A stretch of DNA of 64,000 bases from NCBI GenBank assembly GCA_022184915.1, contig JAGTJU010000001.1:372001-436000 (forward strand). Direction: 5' to 3'. Under the pieces are notes generated by a model. That model was not told the origin of the DNA, ran no database searches, and saw only the letters and a list, made by a program, of their open reading frames with translations. Shown here piece by piece: positions 27,300-34,342 of the stretch; the first letter of the stretch is position 1, and each line of letters starts with the position of its first letter. The position numbers were made by a program, and so were the translations under genes. The stretch comes from Myxococcales bacterium. Its GTDB lineage: Bacteria > Myxococcota_A > Polyangia > Fen-1088.

Positions 27300-28688
27300 T
27301 CAGCCCGCCGCCTGCTCACCGCCCGCGCGCGATGTATGCGGACCCGTTTCCAGGCGGTGGCGGACCAGGGACACGTGCTCGCGCAGAACATAAAGCTGAT
27401 CGGCGAAGGACAGCGGCGTTTTGACCTCGTTGACGGCGTCCTCGATCTCGTCGATGCGAACCAGCAGCTTGCGCCTTTCCTCGACGCCAGGCTTTGCCAA
27501 CAGCTCCTGCTCGATCGCCATGAGGGCTCCGTACCAGCGGTAAATGCGCGAGCGCACCCTCCAGCGGTAGAGCGCGGGCAAGGCGCGGGTGGCGGGCACG
27601 ATCACCACGAGCAAGGGAACCAGCAGCACGAGCAAACGATCGATGAGGCTCGCCAGCCAAAATGGCAGGCTCTTGTAGAGCAGCTTGCCCCCGGTTTTGT
27701 AGTAGCGCTCGGCGTCTTCACTGAGAGGAAAGTCATGCGCAACGGGGGAGGGGTACTCGCCCGCGTTGCGGAACACGCTGGCGGGTCCGTGGATCTCGCG
27801 GGCGGCGCTGATGAGCATGTCCGAAAGCGCCGGGTGCAACTCGGGTCGGGCGATGAGCTCGACCGTGGGGCCGATGAGTTCGTAGTCCTGAGGCGGATCG
27901 TTGCCGGCGAGATCCAGCGCACCCTCGGGCAGCTGGAGGTGCGTCAAATAGCGGAGGCGGCGGACGTAGCCTTTGGACTGACGAAAATTCATCAGCTCGA
28001 TCTCCGGTGCCGCCCGGAGCTTTCGAAAGATCTCGCGCGTGGCCGTGTCGCTCGTCAGGAAGGCGGCATCGAGGTCACCTGCCAGAAGCGCAGCGGCAGC
28101 CTCTGCCCCTGCAAGAGGCACCAGCTGAGGAGTCGCCGTGTCCATCCCGTTGGCAGCCAGCAACTTCAACGCGAGGGCGCGTGTCCCGCTGCCCTCGAGC
28201 CCGATGGCGATGCGTTTGCCGGCTAGCTGCGTGAGCCGCTGGATCTCGCTGGGGTTCGGTAAGCGGTGGTACACCATCAGCGGCTGTGGGAACAGGCTGC
28301 CCAGCGACACGAGGCCCTTGGTGTCCTCCTCGTCCTGCAGGAGCCCGCTTTGCACGAAGCCCACGTCCACGTCGACGCGACGATCAGCGAGCTTGTCCAG
28401 GTTTTCGTCGGCCCCCCGGGAGGGCAAGATCTCGACGGTGATGCCGTGTCTCTCGATGAGCGCCTTGTAGCGCTCGGCGTGCTTCCTGTAATTGCTGCCT
28501 TCCGGACCGCTCAGCAGGCGGATCCGGTTCGGTGGCGCGGGCCGCACGAACTCCACCGCCACCCAGATGGCGAGGGCGGCGACCACAGCCACGGGCAGCC
28601 CCACGATGAAGAGGTCGCGCCACGACACACGCACGAATTTGGGGTCGCGGCGAGGAAAAGGCAGGGAGGGGCGGGCACGTCGTTTCAT
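27300..28688 (-). CDS. TAXI-family solute-binding protein, membrane-anchored
   Basis: The 462-residue protein has an N-terminal membrane anchor (VGLPVAVVAALAIWVAVEF). A TAXI-type (TRAP-associated) binding domain follows at about residues 45-300: RLLSGPEGSNYRKHAERYKALIE, RVDVDVGFVQSGLL and RIAIGLEGSGTRALALKLL. A second membrane helix lies near 345-365, with a charged coiled tail after it. TRAP membrane subunits are not adjacent, so it may be a stand-alone sensor or binding protein (inference). The start at 28688 was preferred over an upstream ATG because the extra residues are Arg/Cys-rich and unlike the family. Confidence 0.8.
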   Translation of the reverse strand: MKRRARPSLPFPRRDPKFVRVSWRDLFIVGLPVAVVAALAIWVAVEFVRPAPPNRIRLLSGPEGSNYRKHAERYKALIERHGITVEILPSRGADENLDKLADRRVDVDVGFVQSGLLQDEEDTKGLVSLGSLFPQPLMVYHRLPNPSEIQRLTQLAGKRIAIGLEGSGTRALALKLLAANGMDTATPQLVPLAGAEAAAALLAGDLDAAFLTSDTATREIFRKLRAAPEIELMNFRQSKGYVRRLRYLTHLQLPEGALDLAGNDPPQDYELIGPTVELIARPELHPALSDMLISAAREIHGPASVFRNAGEYPSPVAHDFPLSEDAERYYKTGGKLLYKSLPFWLASLIDRLLVLLVPLLVVIVPATRALPALYRWRVRSRIYRWYGALMAIEQELLAKPGVEERRKLLVRIDEIEDAVNEVKTPLSFADQLYVLREHVSLVRHRLETGPHTSRAGGEQAAG

Positions 28689-28773
28689 GGGCGGGCGTAG
28701 TCTACATCGAGCGGGGCGCCACTTCGGGGCGTCGTCGTGCGGGCACCGTGCAGACCGCTTTCGATGACATGTG

Positions 28774-28810
28774 ATAGCCAAAAGCTATCTAACTCATACA
28801 AAGCTTGTGT
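28774..28810 (+). promoter_or_regulatory. OxyR-like operator upstream of ahpC-ahpD
   Basis: The sequence reads ATAG-N7-CTAT-N7-ATAC-N7-GTGT, the exact spacing of the four-part OxyR recognition element (ATAG-N7-CTAT repeated). The first two quarters match perfectly, the third matches three of four and the fourth two of four. It lies 79 bases before the ahpC start in the divergent region with the TAXI gene. No oxyR gene is in the window. Confidence 0.6.
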
Positions 28811-28888
28811 TGGTGAACTCAGAAAAGCGGGCGCATCTTGAGACACATCAGGTGGCCACGAGGGCCGCCGTCACAGGAGGAAGCGCAC

Positions 28889-29428
28889 ATGTTGACCGTT
28901 GGAGACAAGTTTCCCGAGTTCGAACTGAAAGCCGTGGTGAGCCTGGAAGCCGGGCAGGAGTGGAAGACCGTCCGCTCCACCGACGACCCCGGACTGTGGA
29001 AAGTGGTGTTCTTCTGGCCCAAGGATTTCACCTTTGTGTGTCCCACCGAAATCGCCGCCTTCGGTCGCCATAACCAGGACTTCCTCGACCGTGAGGCCCA
29101 GGTGCTCGGGGCAAGCGTCGACAGCGAGTTCGTGCATCTGGCCTGGCGCAAAAGCCATCGGGACCTCAAGGATTTGCCCTTCCCCATGCTGGCGGACATC
29201 AAACGCGAGCTGTCCACCGCGCTGGGAATCCTGCACAAAGGCGAGGGCGTCGCGATGCGTGCGACCTACATCGTCGACCCGGAGGGCGTGATTCGTTTCG
29301 TGTCGGTCACGGACCTGAACGTCGGCCGGAACGTCGACGAGGTGCTGCGGGTGCTCGACGCCTTGCAAACGGACGAGCTGTGCCCCTGCAACTGGAAAAA
29401 AGGCGAAAAGACGCTGGAGGTCGGGTGA
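28889..29428 (+). CDS. ahpC: Alkyl hydroperoxide reductase C (peroxiredoxin)
   Basis: The 179-residue protein has the peroxidatic Cys51 in DFTFVCPTEIAAF and a C-terminal CPC (Cys165/Cys167) that supplies the resolving Cys. It reduces hydrogen peroxide and organic peroxides in the cytoplasm. An AGGAGG at 28875-28880 fixes the ATG at 28889. AhpD follows two bases after the stop, giving the pair in which AhpD recycles AhpC. The OxyR-like element upstream implies peroxide induction. Confidence 0.93.
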   Translation: MLTVGDKFPEFELKAVVSLEAGQEWKTVRSTDDPGLWKVVFFWPKDFTFVCPTEIAAFGRHNQDFLDREAQVLGASVDSEFVHLAWRKSHRDLKDLPFPMLADIKRELSTALGILHKGEGVAMRATYIVDPEGVIRFVSVTDLNVGRNVDEVLRVLDALQTDELCPCNWKKGEKTLEVG

Positions 29429-29430
29429 TC

Positions 29431-29982
29431 ATGAACCTCGAAGAGCTGCGCAACCAAATCCCTGAACCCGCACGGGACATCAAGCTGAACCTTCAGTCCG
29501 TGCTGGCGCAATCGGTGCTGAGCCCCGCGCAGACATGGGGCGTGGCCGTGGCGGCCGCCGTGGCCACGCGCAACCCCGCGCTGCGGGCGGCCATCGTCAG
29601 CGAGGCGCGCAAGCACGTGACCGAGGCGGTGATCGACGACGCCCTGGCGGCCGCGGCCTTGATGGCGATGAACAACGTGTACTACCGCTTCCGTCACCTG
29701 GTGGAAAACCCCAGCTACGGCACCAAGCCCGCGCGGCTCCGCATGAACCGCATGGTCAAGCCGCTCGGTGACAAGGTGGATTTCGAGCTGTTTTCGTGCG
29801 CGGTGAGCGCGCTCAACGGCTGCGGCACCTGCATGCATGCCCACGAGCGCGTCGTGGTCGGAGGGGGGCTCACCGAAGAACACGTACACGACGCCGTTCG
29901 CATCGCCGCCACGCTTGCGGCAGCGGCGGTGGCGCTCGAGATGCGCGCGGAGCTGGCGCCGGGCGTGGGGGAAGCGGCGTGA
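29431..29982 (+). CDS. ahpD: Alkyl hydroperoxidase AhpD (AhpC-recycling thiol reductase)
   Basis: The 183-residue helical protein contains the AhpD active site GCGTCMHAHE, with Cys131, Cys134 and the relay His138. In other bacteria AhpD reduces oxidised AhpC using a lipoyl adaptor. A GGAGG at 29416-29420 sits inside the end of ahpC, so the two genes are coupled. The product has the usual length for the family. Confidence 0.93.
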   Translation: MNLEELRNQIPEPARDIKLNLQSVLAQSVLSPAQTWGVAVAAAVATRNPALRAAIVSEARKHVTEAVIDDALAAAALMAMNNVYYRFRHLVENPSYGTKPARLRMNRMVKPLGDKVDFELFSCAVSALNGCGTCMHAHERVVVGGGLTEEHVHDAVRIAATLAAAAVALEMRAELAPGVGEAA

Positions 29983-29994
29983 ACGAGACAGCGG

Positions 29995-30026
29995 GGCGGC
30001 CTGGCAAGACCCTCTGCCAGGCCGCC
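29995..30026. terminator. Perfect 12-pair hairpin between convergent ahpD and arsR
   Basis: GGCGGCCTGGCA (29995-30006) and TGCCAGGCCGCC (30015-30026) pair without mismatch around an eight-base loop. The hairpin starts 12 bases after the ahpD stop and ends 13 bases before the arsR stop, so it would serve both transcripts. There is no T-run, so it may act by stalling or with Rho. Confidence 0.6.
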
Positions 30027-30039
30027 GGGCGCATCCGCT

Positions 30040-30387
30040 CTACAGCGCCCCCACCAGCTGCTTGAACTCATCGAGCAAAGCGCGGTTGGCGCAGTAGCAG
30101 CGTCGGGGCCCGTCGATCTCTCCCTTGATGAGCCCGCAGGCCTTGAGAACGCGCAGGTGTTCCGAAACCGTCGAAGCGGCAAGCGGCAGCTGCCCTGCGA
30201 GCTCGCCCGCCACGCATACGTTCTTGGCCAGGAGCACGCCCAGAATGTGTACCCGTGCGGGGTGTGCCAGGGCCCGGCATAGCTCCGAAAGCCGTTGCTC
30301 GTCCGGGGGACGCAAGGCCGGTACACGGGCGTTTGTGTCAGCTTCGCAACATTCGGAGGGGCAACAGGCCCCGGTCTGGTCGTTCAT
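30040..30387 (-). CDS. ArsR/SmtB-family metalloid- or thiol-sensing repressor
   Basis: The 115-residue protein has a winged helix (RALAHPARVHILGVLL, LAASTVSEHLRVLKACGLI) and nine Cys. These include two N-terminal pairs (Cys8/Cys9 and Cys13/Cys14), Cys58 in NVCVAGEL (the second Cys of the classical ELCVCDL site is Ala) and a CYC near the end. N-terminal Cys pairs serve as the arsenite site in some actinobacterial ArsR proteins, so a similar arrangement is possible (inference). It is divergent from the exported arsenate-reductase-like gene across a perfect palindrome. Confidence 0.88.
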   Translation of the reverse strand: MNDQTGACCPSECCEADTNARVPALRPPDEQRLSELCRALAHPARVHILGVLLAKNVCVAGELAGQLPLAASTVSEHLRVLKACGLIKGEIDGPRRCYCANRALLDEFKQLVGAL

Positions 30388-30389
30388 GG

Positions 30390-30413
30390 GTATTTCGTCT
30401 AAGTACGAAATAC
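30390..30413. promoter_or_regulatory. ArsR operator, perfect inverted repeat
   Basis: GTATTTCGT-N6-ACGAAATAC has nine-base arms that match perfectly, in a GC-rich genome where this is an A/T-rich island. It begins two bases outside the arsR start codon and ends 37 bases before the start of the divergent gene, so a single bound repressor would control both. Confidence 0.8.
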
Positions 30414-30450
30414 CGACGGCCCGGGTCAAGCGGTGCCGGAAAAAGGAACC

Positions 30451-31197
30451 ATGCTTCGCCTCGATGACATTTTCACACCTCTCGCCCTCGCGGGCGCGCT
30501 GACCTTCGTGTGCGCCGTGCCGCCCGGCGCGCTCGCTGCACCCAATGCCGCGCCCGCCGCAGCCAAAGCCGCTCCCACGGCCCTCTTCCCGGCGCTGGCC
30601 CGCTACGCCGACTCGCTTCCCGCTGGCTTCGATGCTCTGCCAGCCGACCGGAAAAAGCAGCTCGACAAGCTCGCGCTCTACATCAAGTCAAGGCGCAGCG
30701 CCGGCGAGCCCGCGCGTCTTGTCTACATTTGCACCCACAACTCGCGCCGAAGCCACATGGGGCAGCTCTTCGCCAGCCTGGCAGCCGCGTACTACGGCAT
30801 CGAAGGGGTCGAGACCTTCTCGGGTGGCACCGAGGTCACCGCCTTCAATCCGCGCGCCGTGGCGGCGCTCTCACGAGCCGGCTTCGTGATCACCCCGTCC
30901 GGGTCCGACAACCCTCGTTACCGTGTCGCGTTTTCCGCCGGCCGTCCCGCGGTGGTGGCCTTCTCGAAGGTCTACGACGATCCCGCGAATCCCAAGCGTG
31001 ATTTTGCGGCAATCATGACCTGCTCTCATGCCGACAAAACCTGTCCGATGGTGGCTGGCGCCAGCCTCCGTGCGCCTCTTCACTACGAAGATCCGAAGGT
31101 TTCGGATGGCACGCCCGAAGAGGCGGCCGTCTACGACGGGCGGGCACGTCAGATCGCCACGGAGGCTTTCTACTTGTTTTCCCGGCTCCGGAGCTGA
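30451..31197 (+). CDS. Exported thioredoxin-type arsenate-reductase-like / LMW phosphatase-fold protein
   Basis: The 248-residue protein has a Sec-type signal (hydrophobic 7-28, ending ALA before residue 30), a helical spacer, and a domain closely patterned on the S. aureus ArsC family. That domain has the P-loop CTHNSRRS (Cys94 to Arg100), then CSHADKTC (Cys191 and Cys198, the C-x6-C redox pair) followed by P, and YEDP with Asp214 as general acid. All three Cys needed for thioredoxin-coupled arsenate reduction are present. The known enzymes are cytoplasmic; this one appears periplasmic or secreted. An AAGGA precedes the ATG at 30451. The DsbD-like gene follows 11 bases later and could reduce it. 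Confidence 0.82.
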   Translation: MLRLDDIFTPLALAGALTFVCAVPPGALAAPNAAPAAAKAAPTALFPALARYADSLPAGFDALPADRKKQLDKLALYIKSRRSAGEPARLVYICTHNSRRSHMGQLFASLAAAYYGIEGVETFSGGTEVTAFNPRAVAALSRAGFVITPSGSDNPRYRVAFSAGRPAVVAFSKVYDDPANPKRDFAAIMTCSHADKTCPMVAGASLRAPLHYEDPKVSDGTPEEAAVYDGRARQIATEAFYLFSRLRS

Positions 31198-31208
31198 AGG
31201 AGGTCAAT

Positions 31209-32513
31209 GTGGCTTCATCCTGGCTTGCCCACGCAAACGAATGGCTCGGCCACGAGCTTGCGGGCTCCCAAGGCCTGACCAGCTTTCTGTTGCTGCTGGT
31301 GGGCGGCGTCCTGGCGAGCTTGCTTCCCTGCGTGTATCCGCTCTACCCGGTCACCGCGGCCATTTTGGGCCGGCGGGTCGGTCGTCTCGGCCGCTGGGAG
31401 CATCCGGCGATCTACTACGCAGGCCTGGCGACGACGTACCTCTCGTTCGGGGTCATCGCGTCGCTGACGGGCGGCAGCTTCAACGAGGTCTTGCGTTGGC
31501 CTCTCGTAAACCTCGGGATCGGAGCGCTTTTCATCGTGCTGGCCCTGGCCACGATCGGTTGGCTTCCCTTTCCCGAGGTGGGTCACCGCCTTCGCTCCGG
31601 CAGAGGCGGGGGGCGGCTGGGTACCTTCGGCATGGGGGCGGGAGCAGGACTGGTGTCGAGCGCGTGCGTGGGGCCCGTGGTGGTCAGCATCCTCATCTCC
31701 CTCGCGGCCCACACGAGCCAGGTCTCCGTGGGAGCGACCCTTCTGGCCGCCGGTAAAATGATGCTCTTTGGAATGGGCGTGGGACTTCCCTTGCTTCTCA
31801 TCGGGGGCTTCGGGCTGGTCTTGCCGAAGGGAGGCGCCTGGATGTCCCGGGTCCAGCAACTCTTCGGGCTGCTCATCGTTTGGTTCGGCGGGGGGTACCT
31901 TCGCAAGGGCCTGACGGGCCTCGGCTTCTCGGATGTGGCCGGCGGATCCCTGCTCGCAGGCGCCCTGCTCGTGGCCGGCGCGGTGTGGCTGGGGCAAGAG
32001 CCGGAGCGCACCGTCGCCGAACGCACCAAACGATCCCTACTTACGGTCGCCGGTGTCAGCGGGTTTTTGCTGATGGGCCACACGGTTTTGGCTTCGGCGT
32101 TGCCTCCTGCCGCGTGGCCCGGGCCCGCCGCCGGAGCCGTGGCCTCCGCGCCCGCGGTGGAGACCCACGGCAACCTCACCTGGCACTTGGACAAGGACGC
32201 CGCCTACGCTGACGCGGCTTCGCGAGGGAAGCCGGTGTTCATCGACTTTCACGGGGACTGGTGCACCAACTGCAAGGCCTTCGCCGAAAAGACGCTGGCG
32301 GATGCCGAACTCAACGCCGCCCTGGCAAACGTGGTGCTTCTCAAGGTTCAGGATGGCACGTCGCTCTTTTCCTCGTTCGCGGCCGATCCTCGGTTCCCCG
32401 AGCTGAAGGTGGGCCTGCCTTTCTTCGTCATCACAGACCCGCTGGGCTCCCTGCTCTACAAGACCAGCGACTTCACGAAGACCTCCGAAATGACGCTTTT
32501 CCTCACCGACTGA
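31209..32513 (+). CDS. DsbD/CcdA-like transmembrane electron carrier with C-terminal thioredoxin domain
   Basis: The 434-residue protein has eight or so membrane helices with the two paired Cys of DsbD-beta: Cys41 in SLLPCVYPLYP and Cys153 in SSACVGPVVV. A periplasmic thioredoxin-like domain has GDWCTNCK (Cys352/Cys355). The N-terminal DsbD-alpha domain is absent. It should carry electrons from cytoplasmic thioredoxin to periplasmic thiols. The start is a GTG at 31209 behind GGAGG (31199-31203); an ATG two bases earlier is in the wrong frame. It is probably co-transcribed with the ArsC-like gene. Confidence 0.9.
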   Translation: MASSWLAHANEWLGHELAGSQGLTSFLLLLVGGVLASLLPCVYPLYPVTAAILGRRVGRLGRWEHPAIYYAGLATTYLSFGVIASLTGGSFNEVLRWPLVNLGIGALFIVLALATIGWLPFPEVGHRLRSGRGGGRLGTFGMGAGAGLVSSACVGPVVVSILISLAAHTSQVSVGATLLAAGKMMLFGMGVGLPLLLIGGFGLVLPKGGAWMSRVQQLFGLLIVWFGGGYLRKGLTGLGFSDVAGGSLLAGALLVAGAVWLGQEPERTVAERTKRSLLTVAGVSGFLLMGHTVLASALPPAAWPGPAAGAVASAPAVETHGNLTWHLDKDAAYADAASRGKPVFIDFHGDWCTNCKAFAEKTLADAELNAALANVVLLKVQDGTSLFSSFAADPRFPELKVGLPFFVITDPLGSLLYKTSDFTKTSEMTLFLTD

Positions 32514-32546
32514 TCGACTGAAGCGGCTGCGCCGCTGCGGCCAGGT

Positions 32547-33371
32547 CTAAACCGCGTAGAACCGGCGCAAGATGGTCTGTTCGACTTCGCCCCGCTTGCG
32601 GGCCGGCACGGGTACGCGCAAGAGCAAGTTCACGTGCTCGGGCGCCACGGCTTGTACCAGCACGTCCGGGTGGGGGAAGTTGAGCGGAAGTCCATGCTTG
32701 GCGGCTGTAGCGTCGAGCGCGCGGGCGGCGTCGTCGGCGAAGGGTTCACACACCTCGTTGGCGATCGACAGAAGACGATCGCGATGTTTCGGCAGCTCGC
32801 CCGCCGACTTCAAGGGCACGGCCACCACGTGCACCACGAAGTTGTCCGTCAGCGTTTCGTTGTAGACCCGGGCTGCAAGAAACACGCTGTTCGGCAGCAC
32901 CACCGTGCGCCCCGTGGGTTGATGCCCCGGGCCGATCTCCAGGATCGTGGTCGTCAGCAGCTGGTGATCGATCACGTCGCCCCGGAGGCCATCCACTTCG
33001 ATGCGGTCGCCCACGTCGAAGGTGGCCCCGCTGGCGCGCACCAGCGCGCCCGACATGCACATGATCAATTCCTTCGTGGCGATCACCACGGCCGCTGCGA
33101 TCGCCACCAGAGAAAGCGCCAGGGTTCTGAGCTCGTCGGCCCAGATCACCGTGAGCCCAAGGACTGCGATGCCCAGCGCCACCCACCGGGTACGCGCCTT
33201 GAGGCGCAGGGGATCCGCCAACGGGCGCTCTTTGAAGTGCACCAGCGAGCGTATGGTCAGCGCGCGGCCTGCCACGACCGCCAAGAGCAGGACCGCCGAG
33301 GAGACCAGATTGCGAAGGATGTCGCGTTCGGTCCAAAAGCCGTGGAGAAAATCAGGCAGCTGCAAGGTCAC
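32547..33371 (-). CDS. MscS-family mechanosensitive ion channel
   Basis: The 274-residue protein has three N-terminal membrane helices and the MscS beta domain: TFDVGDRIEVDGLRGDV, then the strand with VVLPNSVFLAARVYN. A C-terminal cytoplasmic alpha/beta region follows. It is close to the minimal MscS length and should release solutes on membrane tension. It converges with the DsbD-like gene; an AGCGGC/GCCGCT hairpin lies between the stops at about 32522-32536. Confidence 0.9.
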   Translation of the reverse strand: MTLQLPDFLHGFWTERDILRNLVSSAVLLLAVVAGRALTIRSLVHFKERPLADPLRLKARTRWVALGIAVLGLTVIWADELRTLALSLVAIAAAVVIATKELIMCMSGALVRASGATFDVGDRIEVDGLRGDVIDHQLLTTTILEIGPGHQPTGRTVVLPNSVFLAARVYNETLTDNFVVHVVAVPLKSAGELPKHRDRLLSIANEVCEPFADDAARALDATAAKHGLPLNFPHPDVLVQAVAPEHVNLLLRVPVPARKRGEVEQTILRRFYAV

Positions 33372-33495
33372 CCACCCTGTTTATGGCAAAGCTTCTGCGG
33401 TTTTCGAGCCGTGCCTGGCCCGCGCGTGCGTCGTCATCGCTCTTCCATATCGCTTTTCGTGTTCCCCCCGCCGCCTCGATATAATGAAGGCTTCC

Positions 33496-33891
33496 ATGAG
33501 CCCGTCCTCCGATAGCGACCGCCGCGCCCTCAACCGTGTCGAGGTGTACGCCCAGGCCACGTTCCGCGGTGCGGAGGTGCAAATCATGGACGTGCGCAAT
33601 CTCTCGAGCGGAGGCGTCTATCTGGTGGGCACGCCCGACGCGTACCCCGAGTTCATACCGGGCCGCGAATTCGAACTGGTGATCTTCGGCACCGAAGACG
33701 GCGCGGGCGATGAGGAAGACTTCAACATCCAGTGTCGGGGTCGGGTCATCCGGGTGGATCCCGGCTGGCCCGGAAAGCGCCCCCCGGGGTTTGGCGTGAC
33801 GCTCGAACCCCTCGATCAGGACCACCGGGACCGCTTGGCGAACCTGCTCCTGCGTGCCTCGGCTTACCGGCCCGGCGCCCGGTCCGACTGA
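33496..33891 (+). CDS. PilZ-domain cyclic-di-GMP receptor protein
   Basis: The 131-residue protein is a single PilZ domain with both ligand motifs: RALNR (RxxxR, about residues 10-14) and NLSSGG (N/DxSxxG). It probably binds cyclic-di-GMP and relays it to an unknown target. An ATG four codons upstream at 33484 lies inside a perfect TATAAT (33480-33485), so the ATG at 33496 is the more likely start and would have a very short leader. Confidence 0.85.
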   Translation: MSPSSDSDRRALNRVEVYAQATFRGAEVQIMDVRNLSSGGVYLVGTPDAYPEFIPGREFELVIFGTEDGAGDEEDFNIQCRGRVIRVDPGWPGKRPPGFGVTLEPLDQDHRDRLANLLLRASAYRPGARSD

Positions 33892-33979
33892 GCGCCCACG
33901 CCGGCGCGCTGTTGGCGCAGCGTGTGAAGGAAAATTTGCTCCGCCTCGAGCGAGGGGGTACTCCGAGAAGGTGTTTCGC

Positions 33980-34342
33980 ATGTTCCGCATCGTGTTTGTT
34001 CTGGGAACGCTCGCGGCCATGGTTTGGTTCGGGACCCAGGTGAAGCTCGGCGACCTCACCCTCTACGAGCACCTCATGGCGATCGTCAACAGCGAGCCCT
34101 CGAGGAACCTGGTCGAAGGCACGAAAGGTAAGTTCACCGAAGGTGTCTCGGAGGTGGGAAAGCTGATCGGCGACAAGACGTCCACGTCGACGAGCGACGA
34201 CCCCAAAGGTTCGAGCAAGCCGGACAAGTCGGGCGACAAACGAGGCGCCCGTGCGTTGGCAGCAGGCGAAGACAGGCCCTCGGACGACGTGCCCGAGGCC
34301 GATCGCAAAGCCCTGCGGAAGCTCATCGAGTCCCGGCCGTGA
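33980..34342 (+). CDS. Small single-pass membrane protein, function unknown
   Basis: The 120-residue protein has an N-terminal membrane helix (MFRIVFVLGTLAAMVWFGTQV) and a charged Ser/Thr/Lys/Asp-rich remainder with no recognised domain. AAGG at 33968-33971 supports the ATG at 33980. Its stop overlaps the GTG start of the HtrA-like protease by four bases (GTGA), so the two are made together, which suggests a partner or regulator role (inference). Confidence 0.65.
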   Translation: MFRIVFVLGTLAAMVWFGTQVKLGDLTLYEHLMAIVNSEPSRNLVEGTKGKFTEGVSEVGKLIGDKTSTSTSDDPKGSSKPDKSGDKRGARALAAGEDRPSDDVPEADRKALRKLIESRP

